Assembly (NCBI GenBank): GCA_037501455.1
Contig: CM074856.1
Location: 99,665,001-99,729,000 of the forward strand
Direction: 5' to 3'
DNA length: 64,000 nucleotides
Source: Lantana camara
Taxonomy: Eukaryota > Streptophyta > Magnoliopsida > Lamiales > Verbenaceae
This document shows positions 1 through 11,577 of the stretch, piece after piece; position 1 is the first letter of the stretch, and the number at the start of each line of letters is the position of its first letter. The notes beneath the pieces were generated by a model, which saw only the letters and a program-made list of their open reading frames with translations, had not been told where the DNA came from and made no database searches. The position numbers and the translations under genes are program-made.

Positions 1-238
1 CAAAGAGGCACTTTAGGCACATAAGAGCATAGAGTTCAAAATTCAAAAACGAACATTCAAAATAAAATATAAATTTAATACAATACACATAACATATAAT
101 ATATCAAGTTAACATCACATACGAGGCATATACGAAACGAGAAGAGATAAAACACGGAATAAGAATCACACACGCAATACAAAAGATCAACACGTAAAAA
201 GGGTTTTAATTAAATTCTAAATTAACAATAAAAGACAA

Positions 239-277
239 TATATATATATATATATATATATAAATATATATATATAA
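239..277. repeat. (TA)n microsatellite
   Basis: An almost pure TA run with one AAA interruption, lying inside LTR A. It is probably length-variable. Confidence 0.9.
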
Positions 278-474
278 TCTATTATAATTTGCATGTACTA
301 AATGCAATACATATTATATTATATAACAGATCATACATGTTTGTAGCAATTCAAAACAAACAAATTTAATGCATGAAAGCATAAAACAAACAAGGTACGT
401 GGGCAAGTAAGTTTCCCCCATGTACGGCGCAACAGCTGCAACGTTTTAACCAAACTTCCAATTTCAAAAGATAA

Positions 475-604
475 GACACGGCCGTGTCCATTCTTAGGCA
501 TAATTTGATACGGCCATGTCATATTTTATTAAAAATGGCAGCCCCAACTCGAGAGCTCAACACGGCCGTGTCAACTTTTCAAAGAAAACGGACACGGCCG
601 TGTT
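475..604 (-). repeat. Paired-palindrome array of LTR A (2 pairs)
   Basis: Four copies of GACACGGCCGTGTC or one- to two-base decay variants start at 475, 507, 559 and 591. The first is a perfect 14-bp palindrome. Spacing within pairs is 32 and 32 bp, and pair starts are 84 bp apart. The changes are C-to-T or G-to-A transitions, as expected from methylated-cytosine decay. Confidence 0.85.
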
Positions 605-1833
605 GGCCATTCGTTTTCAAAAATAAAATAGCAACAGCAGCGTTTCGGTGCAGGGGAAGCAAGGGGGAGGTGCAGCCATGGCTCATGCATGAAAAAAACG
701 AACCAAAGCAACAAGGAAAGCATGGAAATGCAACGAATTGAGCCATTAATCAATCAAAACCCTGGCAAGACAAGAAACCCCCAAAATTAACCACAAAGCT
801 TTCAAAATTCAAAGGTTCATCAATGGAGGAGCATAAATCTCGGTTCACATATGAAATACAAGTTAAGTAATAGATTAAGCGTACAACAAGGGTCACGTAG
901 CAATTCACGGATCAAGAATCGGATAAAAAACGAGCAAGAAATCACCAAAATAAAACAAACCAGTAACTATTCACATGCTCACCCAAAACAGCCCCAAAAC
1001 ACCATGAATGCAAGCAAAAGAGGTCTCAAATGAAAGGGGAGAATATGTACATCAATAATATGTGCTTACCTCTTCGATTTGATGAAGAATGGAGGTCGAA
1101 CGAGCTCAAAATCCGGCTTGGGTGAATAGTGGCGGAATCCCTTTCTCTCTTCTCTTCCCCTGCTCTCTCTCGGTTCTGGAGCTGCTGAAAGAGGGAAATT
1201 AGCAAGTGGGGTGGTAGGTGGGTGAGTTAGGAAGAAATAGGTTCAAGAATCGGGTCATTCGGTCAAGAAACGAATAAATTACGGGCAAAACGGTAAAGGG
1301 GTGGTAAATCTGCGCGAGGATCACGTTTCGGGCGAAATTCGGAGGATCAAACGGGCTTAGAAAAATACAAGTATAAGTTCCTTAGCTCCCAATCTTCGTT
1401 ATGAGTCCGGCGTCACTTCCGGAATTCAAATCCGAATTCCCGAGCTCAAGATATAAATTCCGGAACACAAGGCGCGCTAAAACTAGTTAGGCCCTCATGT
1501 CCCTAACAAATAAAATATGGTGCGTTACCATATCAAACAAGTCCGAAAACTTAAAACGAGCACATAAATGAATTCATAACACGTATAATTCATGCATATC
1601 GAATTTTCACGAAATTTCGAAACGAGTTGAAACTCAAACGAATTAAAAACAAGTTTAAAAACTTAAAAACGTTTAATTATTCAATTTTATAAATATATCA
1701 ATTAATTCAAATAAATTCAAATAATCACATAGTCATTAAAATAACACGTATTTGCATAATTAAAATAATTTAAATGCGCATATGAGAATCTCGAAGTGGC
1801 GTACAGGTACGGGCGAGCGAGCGGGATGTTACA

Positions 1834-1936
1834 ATTGGTAAAGTAGTATCGGGCTGATCAAGGCACCGATACTTCAATAAAACCAAGAATATTAACTCCA
1901 CTACTCCTTGATGTCAATAGGGAATCAAACCCTAGA
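1834..1936 (-). mobile_element. LTR-like unit H, left fragment
   Basis: Short stretch between LTR A and solo LTR B. Its last 5 bp (1932-1936, CTAGA) recur at 15783-15787, so the same host sequence continues at 15788. Unit H is read on the minus strand from its right edge at 40804. No coding potential is seen. Confidence 0.6.
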
Positions 1937-3141
1937 TGTAACATCCCAACTCTTCGGTTTTCCAGGTACGGACATCACGAGTGTGCTAAGTGCGCTTTTA
2001 ATTAATTATGCATGCAATTATATGACATATGTGCCTTTTGAATGAGCATTATGTGTTTCATGTTTTAAAAGTTTACGTTTTAGCCCCCTTTTACTTCGTT
2101 TTAACTCGTTTCGACCCCGTTTTTAATCCCGATTTTTATAACAACTTGCCATGCATGAATTATGTAGATTATGAACGTGTTTATATTCTTTATACTTGTT
2201 TTATAGGTTGTTTTATTTAGTTCTTGACTCGTTTTGTAAAAACGGGATTTATTAGGGGCACTAGGGCCTAACTAGTTTTAGCGCACCTTGTGTTCCGGGA
2301 GGCGTAACTTGAGATCGGGGATTCGGATTCAAATTCCGGAAGATGCGTTGGACTCGTAGCAAAGAGATGAAGCCAAGGAATCCAACTTTGTAATTTTCTA
2401 AGCCCATTTGAGCCTCCCAAATTCAGCCGGAATGAGCACCTTACGCCAAGAGACACCTTTGTTAACTAGTCTTGCTTGTGGGCCCCATTTTAACCCCAAT
2501 TAAGCCTAACCCTTGACTTTATTAACCAAGATACTCTCCTCTCTCTCCCATATCAGAGGAATTTGCCCCCCCCCCCCCAAGACAAAGAAATTAGCCCTAA
2601 AAGTGAAGAAAGAAGAGAAGAAGAACAAGAGAGGAAGGCACTATTCATTTTCTTCAAGATTTGCTTCCAAGCTCCATCAATTCTCATCCATTTGACGAGG
2701 TAAGGTCACTTTTGACTCCTCCATGCTTATGTGATTGTTTTAAGTCCCATTTTGCAAGTTTTCACCATGTATTGCTTGATATATGGCTTATATGATGAAT
2801 AGTGAGGGTCTGATGAATTTTGTGAATTCTTGATTGATTTCTTGTGATTTCTTTGAGTATGAAGCATGATTTTATATCCTAAGACATCATGTATGATATA
2901 TATGAACTTGATTTGGGTGGTAGGTGTGACTTCATGACTTTGCCATTAATGAATTTGAAGGTTTTGCATGAGCTTGCTTCCATTTCACTCCTTGATTGAT
3001 TGTTGCTTCCTTGGTCCGATTTTATGGCTTGAAATGCATGAGTATTGCTTCATTATCCTTCCATTATGTTTTATATTGAGTGTGGGTTGAGTTCTTGGTG
3101 TGTTTAGGGGCTAGAATTTTGGATTTTCTTGACTGGAACAA

Positions 3142-3272
3142 ATCCAGGGCCGTGGATTTTAAGCCTTGAAACCATCCACGACCATGGATTTAGTGCAGCT
3201 GCGTGGGGACTTTCTGTAACTCAGATCCACGTCCATGGATCTGTCCTTTGATAAAAATCCACGGCCCTGGAT
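3142..3272 (+). repeat. Paired-palindrome array of LTR B (2 pairs)
   Basis: Four 16-bp palindromes of type ATCCACGGCCSTGGAT start at 3142, 3174, 3225 and 3257. Spacing within pairs is exactly 32 bp and pair starts are 83 bp apart. The motif is unrelated in sequence to those in other LTRs of the window, but the layout is the same. Confidence 0.9.
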
Positions 3273-5646
3273 CTGGGGGACAGCCACTTTTGCTCCCGAA
3301 TTTGTTTTCTTGCTCATTTTGTTCGTTTCCCTCCCCGATCTTGATCCTAATGTGTTATATGCTTACTTATATGTATGATATGCTTTGCTATGACTTGTTA
3401 ATGCTTGAGTGTGATATGTTTTATGTGTGAATAATGTGTCATGCGTGTTGTATTAAGATTTTGAATTCGTTTGATTTGATTTGTGCCTTATGCGATCCAA
3501 AGTGTACTCTTACGTGCGTGATTGTCTACGTACTTTGTTTCCTCACCTTGCATGTTATGTCTTTGCTCTTATATGAAATTTATGCTTCTCTAACATGATA
3601 TATGACATGTTATATGTGTTGTATGATATGCATGGGTTTGTTTAACGTGAAATACGTGAATTATGTTCCGATATATCTCAATGTGATTTAGTGTGACCTA
3701 AGTGCATGCCTTGTACATCTTTGAACTTGCTATATGCCCTTGTATCAATATGAACCAATGTGATATGGTGGATTATATGACCTAAGACATGTTTCTAAGT
3801 GTTAAGTGTTCCGTGTGCTCGTATATGACTAAGCGCTATCTTATATGAATGTATTACCTTAATTGTGCACAAGAACATGAGCTTTGCCTAAGTGATTGCA
3901 TTCCTTAAGTGTGTAAGCATATGTCGTGCGTCTATATGGTTCATTTTGAGTCTAAGTCTTGTGTTTGGCTTCAGTTTTGTTCAAGTGCACCCGGGGTTAT
4001 GTTTTGTCCGTCAAGTTGATTCCGGGGTGAATCGATCGTGTGTCTTCGGCTTCGTTGGTGTAGGGTGAGGTTAAGATATAGTTATACCCTAATGAAACAT
4101 GCCGGTTTGTGAATGCGTGTGATTTATAAGCCTCTATATATATGTAGATATGTGTGAGATACGTATATGTTGGCCTTGCCTTAAGTTTGAAAGTATGGAG
4201 CTATGTATAAGACTACATACGCTTAGCTTTGATTTTCGTTATATTTTTTAGGTCTGTGTGATATGTACGTACGATATGTTAAGTGCGATATGCATGTGCT
4301 ATGTTTAAGTGTAAGTTTAGCAGGTTTAAGCTTCCGATTTTTGTGTAAGTATAAGTGTAAGTTGGGCCCCGGAGTTGTGTGGTTCGGGAGACCCGGGACG
4401 ACCATCGGGGTCGCCGGTTGCAACCCCAGGACACTTCTCTAACTTAAGGATCTACTCGAAACCCACTCGGAGGGAGGTGGGGGACGGAATCCTCGGGCGT
4501 GAGCGTCATGAAACTCACGACCCATACATATAAGCGCGGATGGCTTGGGTATGTACAACCCACCCATCAACCGGAGTAAGTGGACGTATATGTTTTATGA
4601 TTTTGTGTGCTTAAGTCTTCGTGCGTTATGAAGGAATTGGTTTGTTTTGCGCTCATACCCGCCGAGTTTCGTTAAGTTATGTTTGTCGATCATAAGTTCG
4701 TGAAATGGGGTTAGACTCTTAAGCTCAAATAAAATTTGATTTGCTTTCAACCTAATAAGTTATGTTCCGATATGTGTGCTAAGTCTGCATTAAAATTAAG
4801 CTTACGCCTTGAGAAACGTATGATCTAAGATTTATCCGGTTTGTTTGATAAACTCCCTATATGTATATTACCACGTTGAAATGTTTTGGAATGTAAAAAC
4901 TAACCCGGGGTTCATGAACATTTCTTCAACTACGTGCTATGCTCTATATTTATATATGTAAGTTTGCCTGTGTAACCCCTCACTCAGTCTTTGGACTGAC
5001 CCTCCTCCCTCCCCATGTTTTTAGCTTTGTAGGTTCGCTTTGGGTTCGGGCTAGGCGGATTGTGTCGGTTGTGAAGTCGGTTTTGTTTTGAGTCTTTGTA
5101 TAAGTTTGTAGTCCTTTGCATTTCGCATTCAAATTCATTTAAGTTTGTATAATTCGGTGATGTTTATCTATATGAATTTGTTGTTTAACTTATGTGTATA
5201 TGCGGGATAGGACTCTAGGACTATTATGAACCCGTTTGATTTATGAATTATGATTTGTAGCATCCCGATCGTTCGGATTTCCAGGTACGCCGTAACGAGA
5301 GGGTTTTATGTGCTTTAAATTATTTAATTACGTATTTGAATGTTATTTTAATGCTTATATGATTATTTGAATTTATATGAAATTAATTGTTTATATTCTT
5401 GAACTTTGATTTTAAACGTTTAAGTTTGCATGCTCGTAATTTGCTCGTTATGTGCCGGAATTCAATTCCGATTTTTGTGAGATTTCGATATGCGTGATAT
5501 ATGTGAGTTATGAAGGTGTTTGCATGCTCGTTTTATGTTTTCGGGTTCGTTTGTCGAGGTTTTAAACCTTAAGTATTTGACGAGGGACATGAGAGCCTAA
5601 CTAGTTTTAGCGCGTCTCTTGTTCCGGAGGCCATAACTTGAGCTAG

Positions 5647-5666
5647 GGAATTCGGATTCGAATTCC
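5647..5666 (+). promoter_or_regulatory. Conserved U3 inverted repeat
   Basis: GGAATTCG-GATT-CGAATTCC, perfect 8-bp arms, following TTGAGCTAG. Counterparts lie at 1421-1440 (A), 2319-2337 (B), 11969-11988, 17022-17040 (C), 35867-35886 (D) and 50118-50137 (TR-GAG2). It is among the best conserved sites between otherwise dissimilar LTRs, so a promoter or enhancer role is likely; the binding factor is unknown. Confidence 0.6.
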
Positions 5667-7098
5667 GGAAGATGCGTTGGACTCGTAACGAAGAGATGAA
5701 GCCAAGGAACCTGATTTGGTATTTTTCTAAGCCCATTTAGACCCTCGTTTTTCGCCCGGAACGAACAGCTTGTGCTTAAGCCACCTTCTTTGACTAGTCT
5801 TGTACTTGTGGGGCCAATTTAACCATGCTCAAGCCTAACCCTTGATTTCTTGACTTGAGTTAAGTCTCCCCCTCTCCCTTATCAGCTGAAAACCGATCCA
5901 AACTCCCCCATTTTGAGCAGCAACTGATCGAGAGAGAAGAGAAGAGAAGAAGAAGAAAGAAGCCCTCTCCCATGTCTTGTGATTTTGAAGCCAATCTTCT
6001 CCATACTTCTTCATACCTTAAAGGTAAGTATATTTATGTATTCTCCTCTCTTCTATGCTTCATTTGATCCTTTAAATTCATGATATGCATCAGATTTAAT
6101 AAGTTTATGGAAGCTTGCATGAATAGTTAGGGTTAGAGGTCATTTGTTGCTTCCTTGCCTTAGCTTGAATTTGTGGCTGATTTGGTGCTTCCTTGTTGAT
6201 TATATGAACTCCTTTGCTTCCATTATTGATTCTTACTTCATGATAGATGTGTTAGGGTTGTTTTCTCTTTGATAACATGATTGAAACCTTGAGTTTTTGG
6301 CCATGAAACTTGAAAACCGAACTGCTGCAAATCTGCTCATTTCCACCAAACTGCTGTCACGTTTTTGAGATCAAATGGATGAATTCTTGCCTCCAATTTC
6401 GTATGCTAATGCTTGGTAATGTAGTATACATGTTGTTCTATGAATGTGCTTCGTTTTGCCCGGAATTCATGCTTTAATATGGCTGCAAACTTGAGTTCTT
6501 GAACCTTAAAAACTGCTCCCCTGTTTTGGGACTGCTGTGACGTTTTGTGCTTTGTTGCTTGAGTTAATGACTTCCAATTCGTGTGAATTTGCATGGAGAT
6601 GTTGTATACTAATTGGTTTATATGTTAGCCCTGCTCTTGCAAGTTTTTAGATTCATTTTCAGCTCCTAATCGAAGCATGATGGCCTGTTTGTATGCTATG
6701 CGTGAACAGAACTGCTGCTGTTGCGTTTTGTGATTATTTGGTGGTTCTAATGTGCTCCAATTCGTGTCAATTTGCATATACATGGAGTATATTAGTTGGT
6801 TATCATGTTAGTATTCATTCCCTAGAGTTTTAGCTTCTTTTTCAGCCCCTAAGTACTTGATCATGGCATGATTGTGCTCATATGTCCGTTTTTGGCGCTC
6901 CTGAGTTGCTGCATGATTTCGGTGACCTTAACGCGTGATTTAGCCTTTGAGTTCTAAATGAAATATGTTCCTAACATGCTAAATATGTTGTATATCAAGT
7001 TTCATAATATTTGGAGTTGATTTGCTATGCTTTTGGACTGATTTTGTTTAGGGTCAGTTTTGCCGGCAAACTTTGTATGCGTTTTGGTGCTGTACCGT

Positions 7099-7220
7099 GA
7101 CACCCCCGTGTCTCATTTGCCTTGTAATGTGAGACACGGGCGTGTCATGCTTCCTGGGCATGTCTGGACTGAGCCACGGGCGTGGCTCAGCTTAGTTAAG
7201 TTGAGGGACACCCCCGTGTC
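7099..7220 (+). repeat. Paired-palindrome array, LARD1 5' LTR (2 pairs)
   Basis: Cores GACACCCCCGTGTC (7099), GACACGGGCGTGTC (7133), GCCACGGGCGTGGC (7173) and GACACCCCCGTGTC (7207). Spacing is 34 bp in both pairs, and pair starts are 74 bp apart. The first two are also inverse complements of each other, so each pair could fold into a larger hairpin. The array lies in the putative first intron of the leader. Confidence 0.92.
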
Positions 7221-9192
7221 CCTCCCCTTGCGCAGCCCTTGGTTTTCCTTTTCGGGTTTTGGTTTGTTTCACCTCTTTGTTGCCTTTATCTTCATTTGTG
7301 ATGAACTATGAACTTGTTTTATTATGTGTTGGGAGTATTGTGGTTCGATTTCATAACATTTGGGTGAGATTTAGACATGCTTTTGTTGAATGCCGTTTAT
7401 GTGCGTTTTGGTGGCGTTGATGATTTCCTTAACCCTTTTCCCTTGTCTTGTGATTTGTTCTTGCTTTCAAACTTTGGAGATATGTTATATGAGGTAATAG
7501 GGTGTATGTATTAGAGTTTTGTGTAAGATTGAATACGTTTGAATATGTGTCGAACTTAATTTGCTTCAATGCTCTTATTTGCCTAAATGTTGGAGCTTGT
7601 GCCTTGAATTTCTTGAATTGATTGGAAACGTGAAATTATGAATTCGAATGAAAGTGAGCGAACGATTGAATGACTTGATTATATGATTTAAATTCCTTAA
7701 TAGTGCACATGAACGTGTTCATGACATATTAGCATCTCTTATGTATTCGTACGCATTCGCCGAGCGTCAATATGGTTCATTTGAGTCTAAGTTTGCCTCT
7801 TGCTCTTTGTTTTGCTCTTAGGTTCGTTCCGTTGTTGAGGAAGTGGTTCGCTTGACTCCTTTTGGTCCGTTTTGGTTGGCTTGCTCGTCCAGGTGAGGTT
7901 TTCTTTCCTTTTAGTTATGATGGCCTAAGACCCTAATTGAATTTCGAACCCGCATGCGACTTATATATGTATATATGTAGATATGTGTTTTGATAAGTAT
8001 TTTGTGGGTTTTGTCCCGTTTGTCAAGAGGCTTTGAAAACGCTTTTATATGTATCTAAGATCTATTTTCGTCTACTTTGTTGAGCTTTGATAAGTGTGTG
8101 TGAGTATAAGCATGGTATGACCTGTGAATAAGCTTCGCCTGGTAAGTGTGATAAGTGCAAGTATAAGTGTAAGTGTAAGTGTAAGTTTGGGCCCCGGAGA
8201 AGTGGTATGTGATCCCGGGTCGGCCATGGGGTCGCCGGGCTCTCTCATCAACACGACTCCACAAAAGGGAGATTTCGCCCATCCTCGGGAGGTCGAGGGG
8301 AAGGCGGGTCTTCTTGTGCCGGCGGTGTGCTTAGTGACCCGTCGAAGGAGCGGGTGGATCCCCCGTCTCATTCAGCTTTCAGCAGGGGTTGAGAGGGGCA
8401 CCTCTCTCCCCGAAACGGTGTTGGGGTGGAGTTGAGATATGATTTGTTTTGTTTTCGTTTCGCCTTGGTGTATGGAGTAAGTGAGTTGGATTTAAGCTTT
8501 CAGTTCGTTATGTTTCGATTATGGTTGTGAAACGGGGGTGGATTTCTAAACTCTAAAACTTGACTGAATTTGGCCTTCGGCTCCAAACTTCTTTCTTTAT
8601 ATATATTACCACGGGTTAAATGTTTTAGAATGCAAAAACCACGCCCGGTTCACGAACCCCTTTCCGCTTTGTATATGCTTTGCTCTTACGTATATGTATG
8701 GGTGCGTGTGTTAGCCCCCTCACCAGTCTCTAGGACTGACCCTCGTTATTTCTATCTTTTCCCCCCTTTGATTTGAGTTGCAGGTACCCGTTCTGAGGTG
8801 TTGGAGCTAGGCGGTTGTCTTTGAGTCGGGTTTGAGGATAGCTTGAGTCTCATGCATTGTATTTTCGTTTTCTTTATGCATTTTGGCTAAATCTGAAATA
8901 TGTATAAGTTATGTTTTAAATTCGAATTGTAAAGTTTGTATAAATTGAATCAAAAGTTTGTTATGTCTTGAGTTTGTTTATTTGCTTTATGAGATTCTGG
9001 TGCTTCCGCATTCGTTATTTGTTTTATTGCGTGCTCTGAGTAGGGTCTAGACCGCCTAGCTTAGGTTGGATTTTTGTTTGTCACCCGTTCGCCGTGGCTT
9101 GATACGTGGACGGAGTTCCCATTTCGCTTCACGTGTTGGGTTATGGTGCGGGGGATGTGGCGCCCTTCGCTCCGGGGTGTTACATCTTTAGG

Positions 9193-9204
9193 TGGTATCA
9201 GAGC
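9193..9204 (+). other. Primer binding site, initiator tRNA-Met (LARD1)
   Basis: TGGTATCAGAGC, complementary to the 3' end of plant initiator tRNA-Met, 8 nt after the 5' LTR. Confidence 0.92.
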
Positions 9205-9410
9205 TCTAGGTTGCAAAACCGGAGCTCTCGTGTCGTGTCGGGTTTGTCTAGGTCGTTCGGCTTAGGATTTGGTGTTTGTTGGCATTCACTACATCACTTA
9301 TGTGACTTACTTGATATTATTTGATATTATTTGTATTAATAGTTCACATGAACATGCACCAGAAACCCCGCATGCATCGATACCTTCTTGGAATTGTATT
9401 TTATTTCAGG

Positions 9411-10485
9411 ATACTCCTTCGACATCAACAAGTATTACCGGGAAAAAGACAAGGGAGACAGGTATATTCGGGCTATAAGGGGTTTAGAGACTTTATCTTT
9501 TGAAGCGGTTTGAAATGGGGATATCAAGGTCATGTTCTAGGTGATCAAGAGATTTGAATAAAGATTTGAGGAGTTCGAGAATAATTCCTGTGAAGAAGTT
9601 CTATTCGAGAACTTTGTGCAAGCACCCTCCTTTCGTGTTTGGTGATAGGAAAGTTTCAAATTTAAGAATGGAAGTAGATGGACGATTTCCAATAAAGGTT
9701 TAAAAGATTGGGTATCTTCGAGGACTGTTCTAAGGTTCGGAATTGATTTCAAGCAAGTAAGTATGAAATTCGATCAAATCTTCAAATTTCAAGAATGTGT
9801 GCGTGATCCGAGGACACAAGATAAAAGGAGCTATGAAGGAATGGGTAATTAATGAAGGGAGTCCTACCAACACTTATGAGAAGAAAAGATCAGTTTGGAG
9901 TTCGAAGATCAAGCAAGGAATCTAAATTTCAAGAAATTTCGAGAAGCTTCAAGATATCAACAATGTTAAGAAAGGAAAGATTCCAACATCGAAGTAAAAG
10001 GATCAAATTAAGAGGAATTAGGAATTGTTTCAAGTGCCGCGAGTTGGGAAAATATTTCAAGGTGAAACAATTGGGAGACAAGGCGAGAAACTAAGAGAAA
10101 AGAGAAATTTTGAAAACTTAAGACTCCAAAGTTGTCGAGTATAAGAAGATTCAAATACCGAAGATGGATAGATTTTTACATCTCCTCACCGGAAGCAATC
10201 TAATATACACATTGTAGAGACTCGAATTACATGGAATGAAGAAACTCAAGAATCTCATGAGGTCACCAATATCAAACAAGGAGAGATTTCAATACCAAAG
10301 GTGGTAGGAGGACTCAATTGTGGAGGAATCGAAGGCATGATGAAAGTTAATCGAATAACAAGAAGTTGAGGTCTTCAAGGAAATACTATGACTTCAAGAT
10401 CCCGGTTCAAGCACAAGATGATCCTCCCGGAAAACAAGAGGATGGCACCACACTCAACGCTACTCCTATGGTGAACGGTACATGA
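9411..10485 (+). pseudogene. Relic of gag in LARD1
   Basis: Aligning with TR-GAG2, the expected start codon follows TTTCAGG at 9411 but reads ATA instead of ATG. Downstream all frames carry many stops. A degenerate zinc knuckle, CFKCRELGKYFKV, is readable near 10026 in an 80-codon open stretch (9852-10094). The end, near GTGAACGGTACA and a TGA at 10483, lines up with the gag terminus of TR-GAG2. Because the two LTRs are almost identical, the gag damage must predate the last transposition, so Gag protein was supplied in trans. Confidence 0.65.
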
Positions 10486-11476
10486 AGCATTCATGGCATT
10501 ACATTTCACGCATATTTTAACGTTCGGGGGAAACCCATGTGCTTATTGTCTTACTCCTTGTTTTTAGGTGATTCTTCATTATGTTTGTTGCGTAATTATG
10601 CCTCTTCTTGTTCTTGCTTGTTAAGTGTTTCTTTCCCTTCGTGGCTCTTACTTGTAATGTGTTTCCTTCCCTTTTCAGTTTTGCTTGATGCGTAATTGCT
10701 TTCACCCTTGGTTCTTGCCTATTGTGTGATTCTTTCTCTTCTTGGTTCTTGTTTGAAGTGTGCTTCCTTTATTCCCTAGTTTTGCTTGTTACGTATCTCT
10801 TTTCCTACTTGGCTCTTGTTCGTTGTGTGCTTTGTTTGTTTCCCTTTTGCGTTAGTACTTTCTTGTGGTGAGAGCTTGTGGTGTGGAGTGTTCGTGAGTG
10901 TTTGGTGAGTTGTGAGGGTCGAGCCGCTTTTGATCAGCTTGTCTGAAGGTGCCTTGTTTTCGTTGGCGTTAGCTGATGCTTTTAGGAGGTCCGTCAGGGA
11001 CTCAACGATATCTTCGGGTATTAGGTAGAAGGCTAACCCGTTGGTATTTCCCGTGGAAGAACCGAGGATTGTCTCAAGAGTAAGAGGCACGGTTTTGAGT
11101 GGGAAGAGGCGGTTGAAGAGAGTTACCCACGGTATTGGCTCTCGCCTAACCAAAGGTACAAAAGGCTACCTTGTTTCCAACCGAGGCATAAAGGAAGGCC
11201 TTTGTTGTGTGTTGCTCGTAGAAGAACGGTAGCCTACGCCTTAAAGAGTGCAAGGTCACGAGTTTATCCCACTCAGGGTTGAGGTTGTTCGGAGTTTTGG
11301 GACCCGGATGTTCTGGCATAAGAAAGACGTTATGAACTTTGTGTAGTAATGTCTACTTGCCAAGGTTGAGAATTCTCCAACTACTCCCGAATCTTTATTT
11401 GGGAAGTAGGGGCAAACGCCTAGGACTTTGTGTCCGGTTTGCTATTTAAGGAGATAGGGTCTCAAGAGGAGTTGTG
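10486..11476 (+). other. Post-gag non-coding segment of LARD1
   Basis: T-rich stretch with repeated CTTGTTTG-type phrases (10540-10860), then about 600 bp that aligns in patches with TR-GAG2 53990-55200 (for example GAAGAACCGAG at 11057 and 54683). No pol domain is present in any frame. Short open frames such as 11041-11232 match the sister element only weakly at protein level. Confidence 0.7.
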
Positions 11477-11502
11477 ATCAGAGTGGCGCAGCGGAAGTGT
11501 GG
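11477..11502 (+). other. Initiator tRNA-Met 5'-half-like sequence
   Basis: Begins ATCAGAGTGGCGCAGCGGAA and continues 6 nt. As I recall the plant initiator tRNA-Met sequence, 25 of 26 positions match (one C-to-T), covering the 5' acceptor strand, the D-stem and box A. Similarity stops before the anticodon arm, so it is a fragment, not a tRNA gene. The homologous place in TR-GAG2 carries the same fragment. Confidence 0.75.
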
Positions 11503-11541
11503 AGTTAGACTTGTCTTCGAAGCCGTTCAAGATTCTCCTTA

Positions 11542-11577
11542 GGACCTGAGGACAGGTCCTTTTGAAGGAGGGGAGTT
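11542..11577 (+). other. Pre-PPT hairpin and polypurine tract (LARD1)
   Basis: GGACCTG-AGGA-CAGGTCC (11542-11559) is a perfect 7-bp stem with a 4-nt loop. It is followed by GAAGGAGGGGAG (11564-11575), the plus-strand primer, directly before the 3' LTR. Confidence 0.85.

Larger units (their letters stand above)
1..1833 (-). mobile_element. LTR A, long-LTR superfamily, cut by window edge
   Basis: Read on the minus strand, it begins at 1833 with TGTAACATCCCGCTCGCTCG, the usual start of this superfamily. It then shows the shared U3 landmarks: the inverted EcoRI-type box at 1421-1440, TTTAGCGCGCCTTGTGTTCC, and TTTTTCTAAGCCCG. The LTR 3' end lies left of the window, so solo versus full-length status is unknown. 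No coding sequence is present. The 5-bp flank at 1834-1838 is ATTGG; its partner is not visible. It is inserted in LTR-like unit H. Confidence 0.8.
5256..9184 (+). repeat. LARD1 5' LTR
   Basis: Runs from TGTAGCATCCCGATCG to CCGGGGTGTTACA. In order it holds: U3 palindrome box; TATTTTTCTAAGCCC; CT-rich then purine-rich (GAGAAGA) tract; putative splice donor AAG|GTAAG at 6024; paired palindromes; acceptor TTAG at 7821; 71-nt mini-exon; donor AG|GTGAGG at 7893; GGGCCCCGGAG block near 8188; hairpin CAGTC..GACTG near 8725; acceptor TTGCAG at 8783; and complementary arms GCTAGGCGGT / ACCGCCTAGC near 8806 and 9050. Splice sites are inferred from consensus and from repetition in sister LTRs. Confidence 0.93.

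Noticed and set aside
8072..8435. Overlapping open frames on both strands in the GGGCCC block of LARD1 (and copies near 14394-14763, 51507-51852, 57068-57413)
   Set aside because: They follow GC-rich LTR sequence, are open on both strands at once, and change frame with the 6-bp repeat. No domain is visible.
11477..11502. A true tRNA gene
   Set aside because: Only the 5' half is present; anticodon arm, T arm with box B and 3' acceptor strand are absent in both LARD1 and TR-GAG2.
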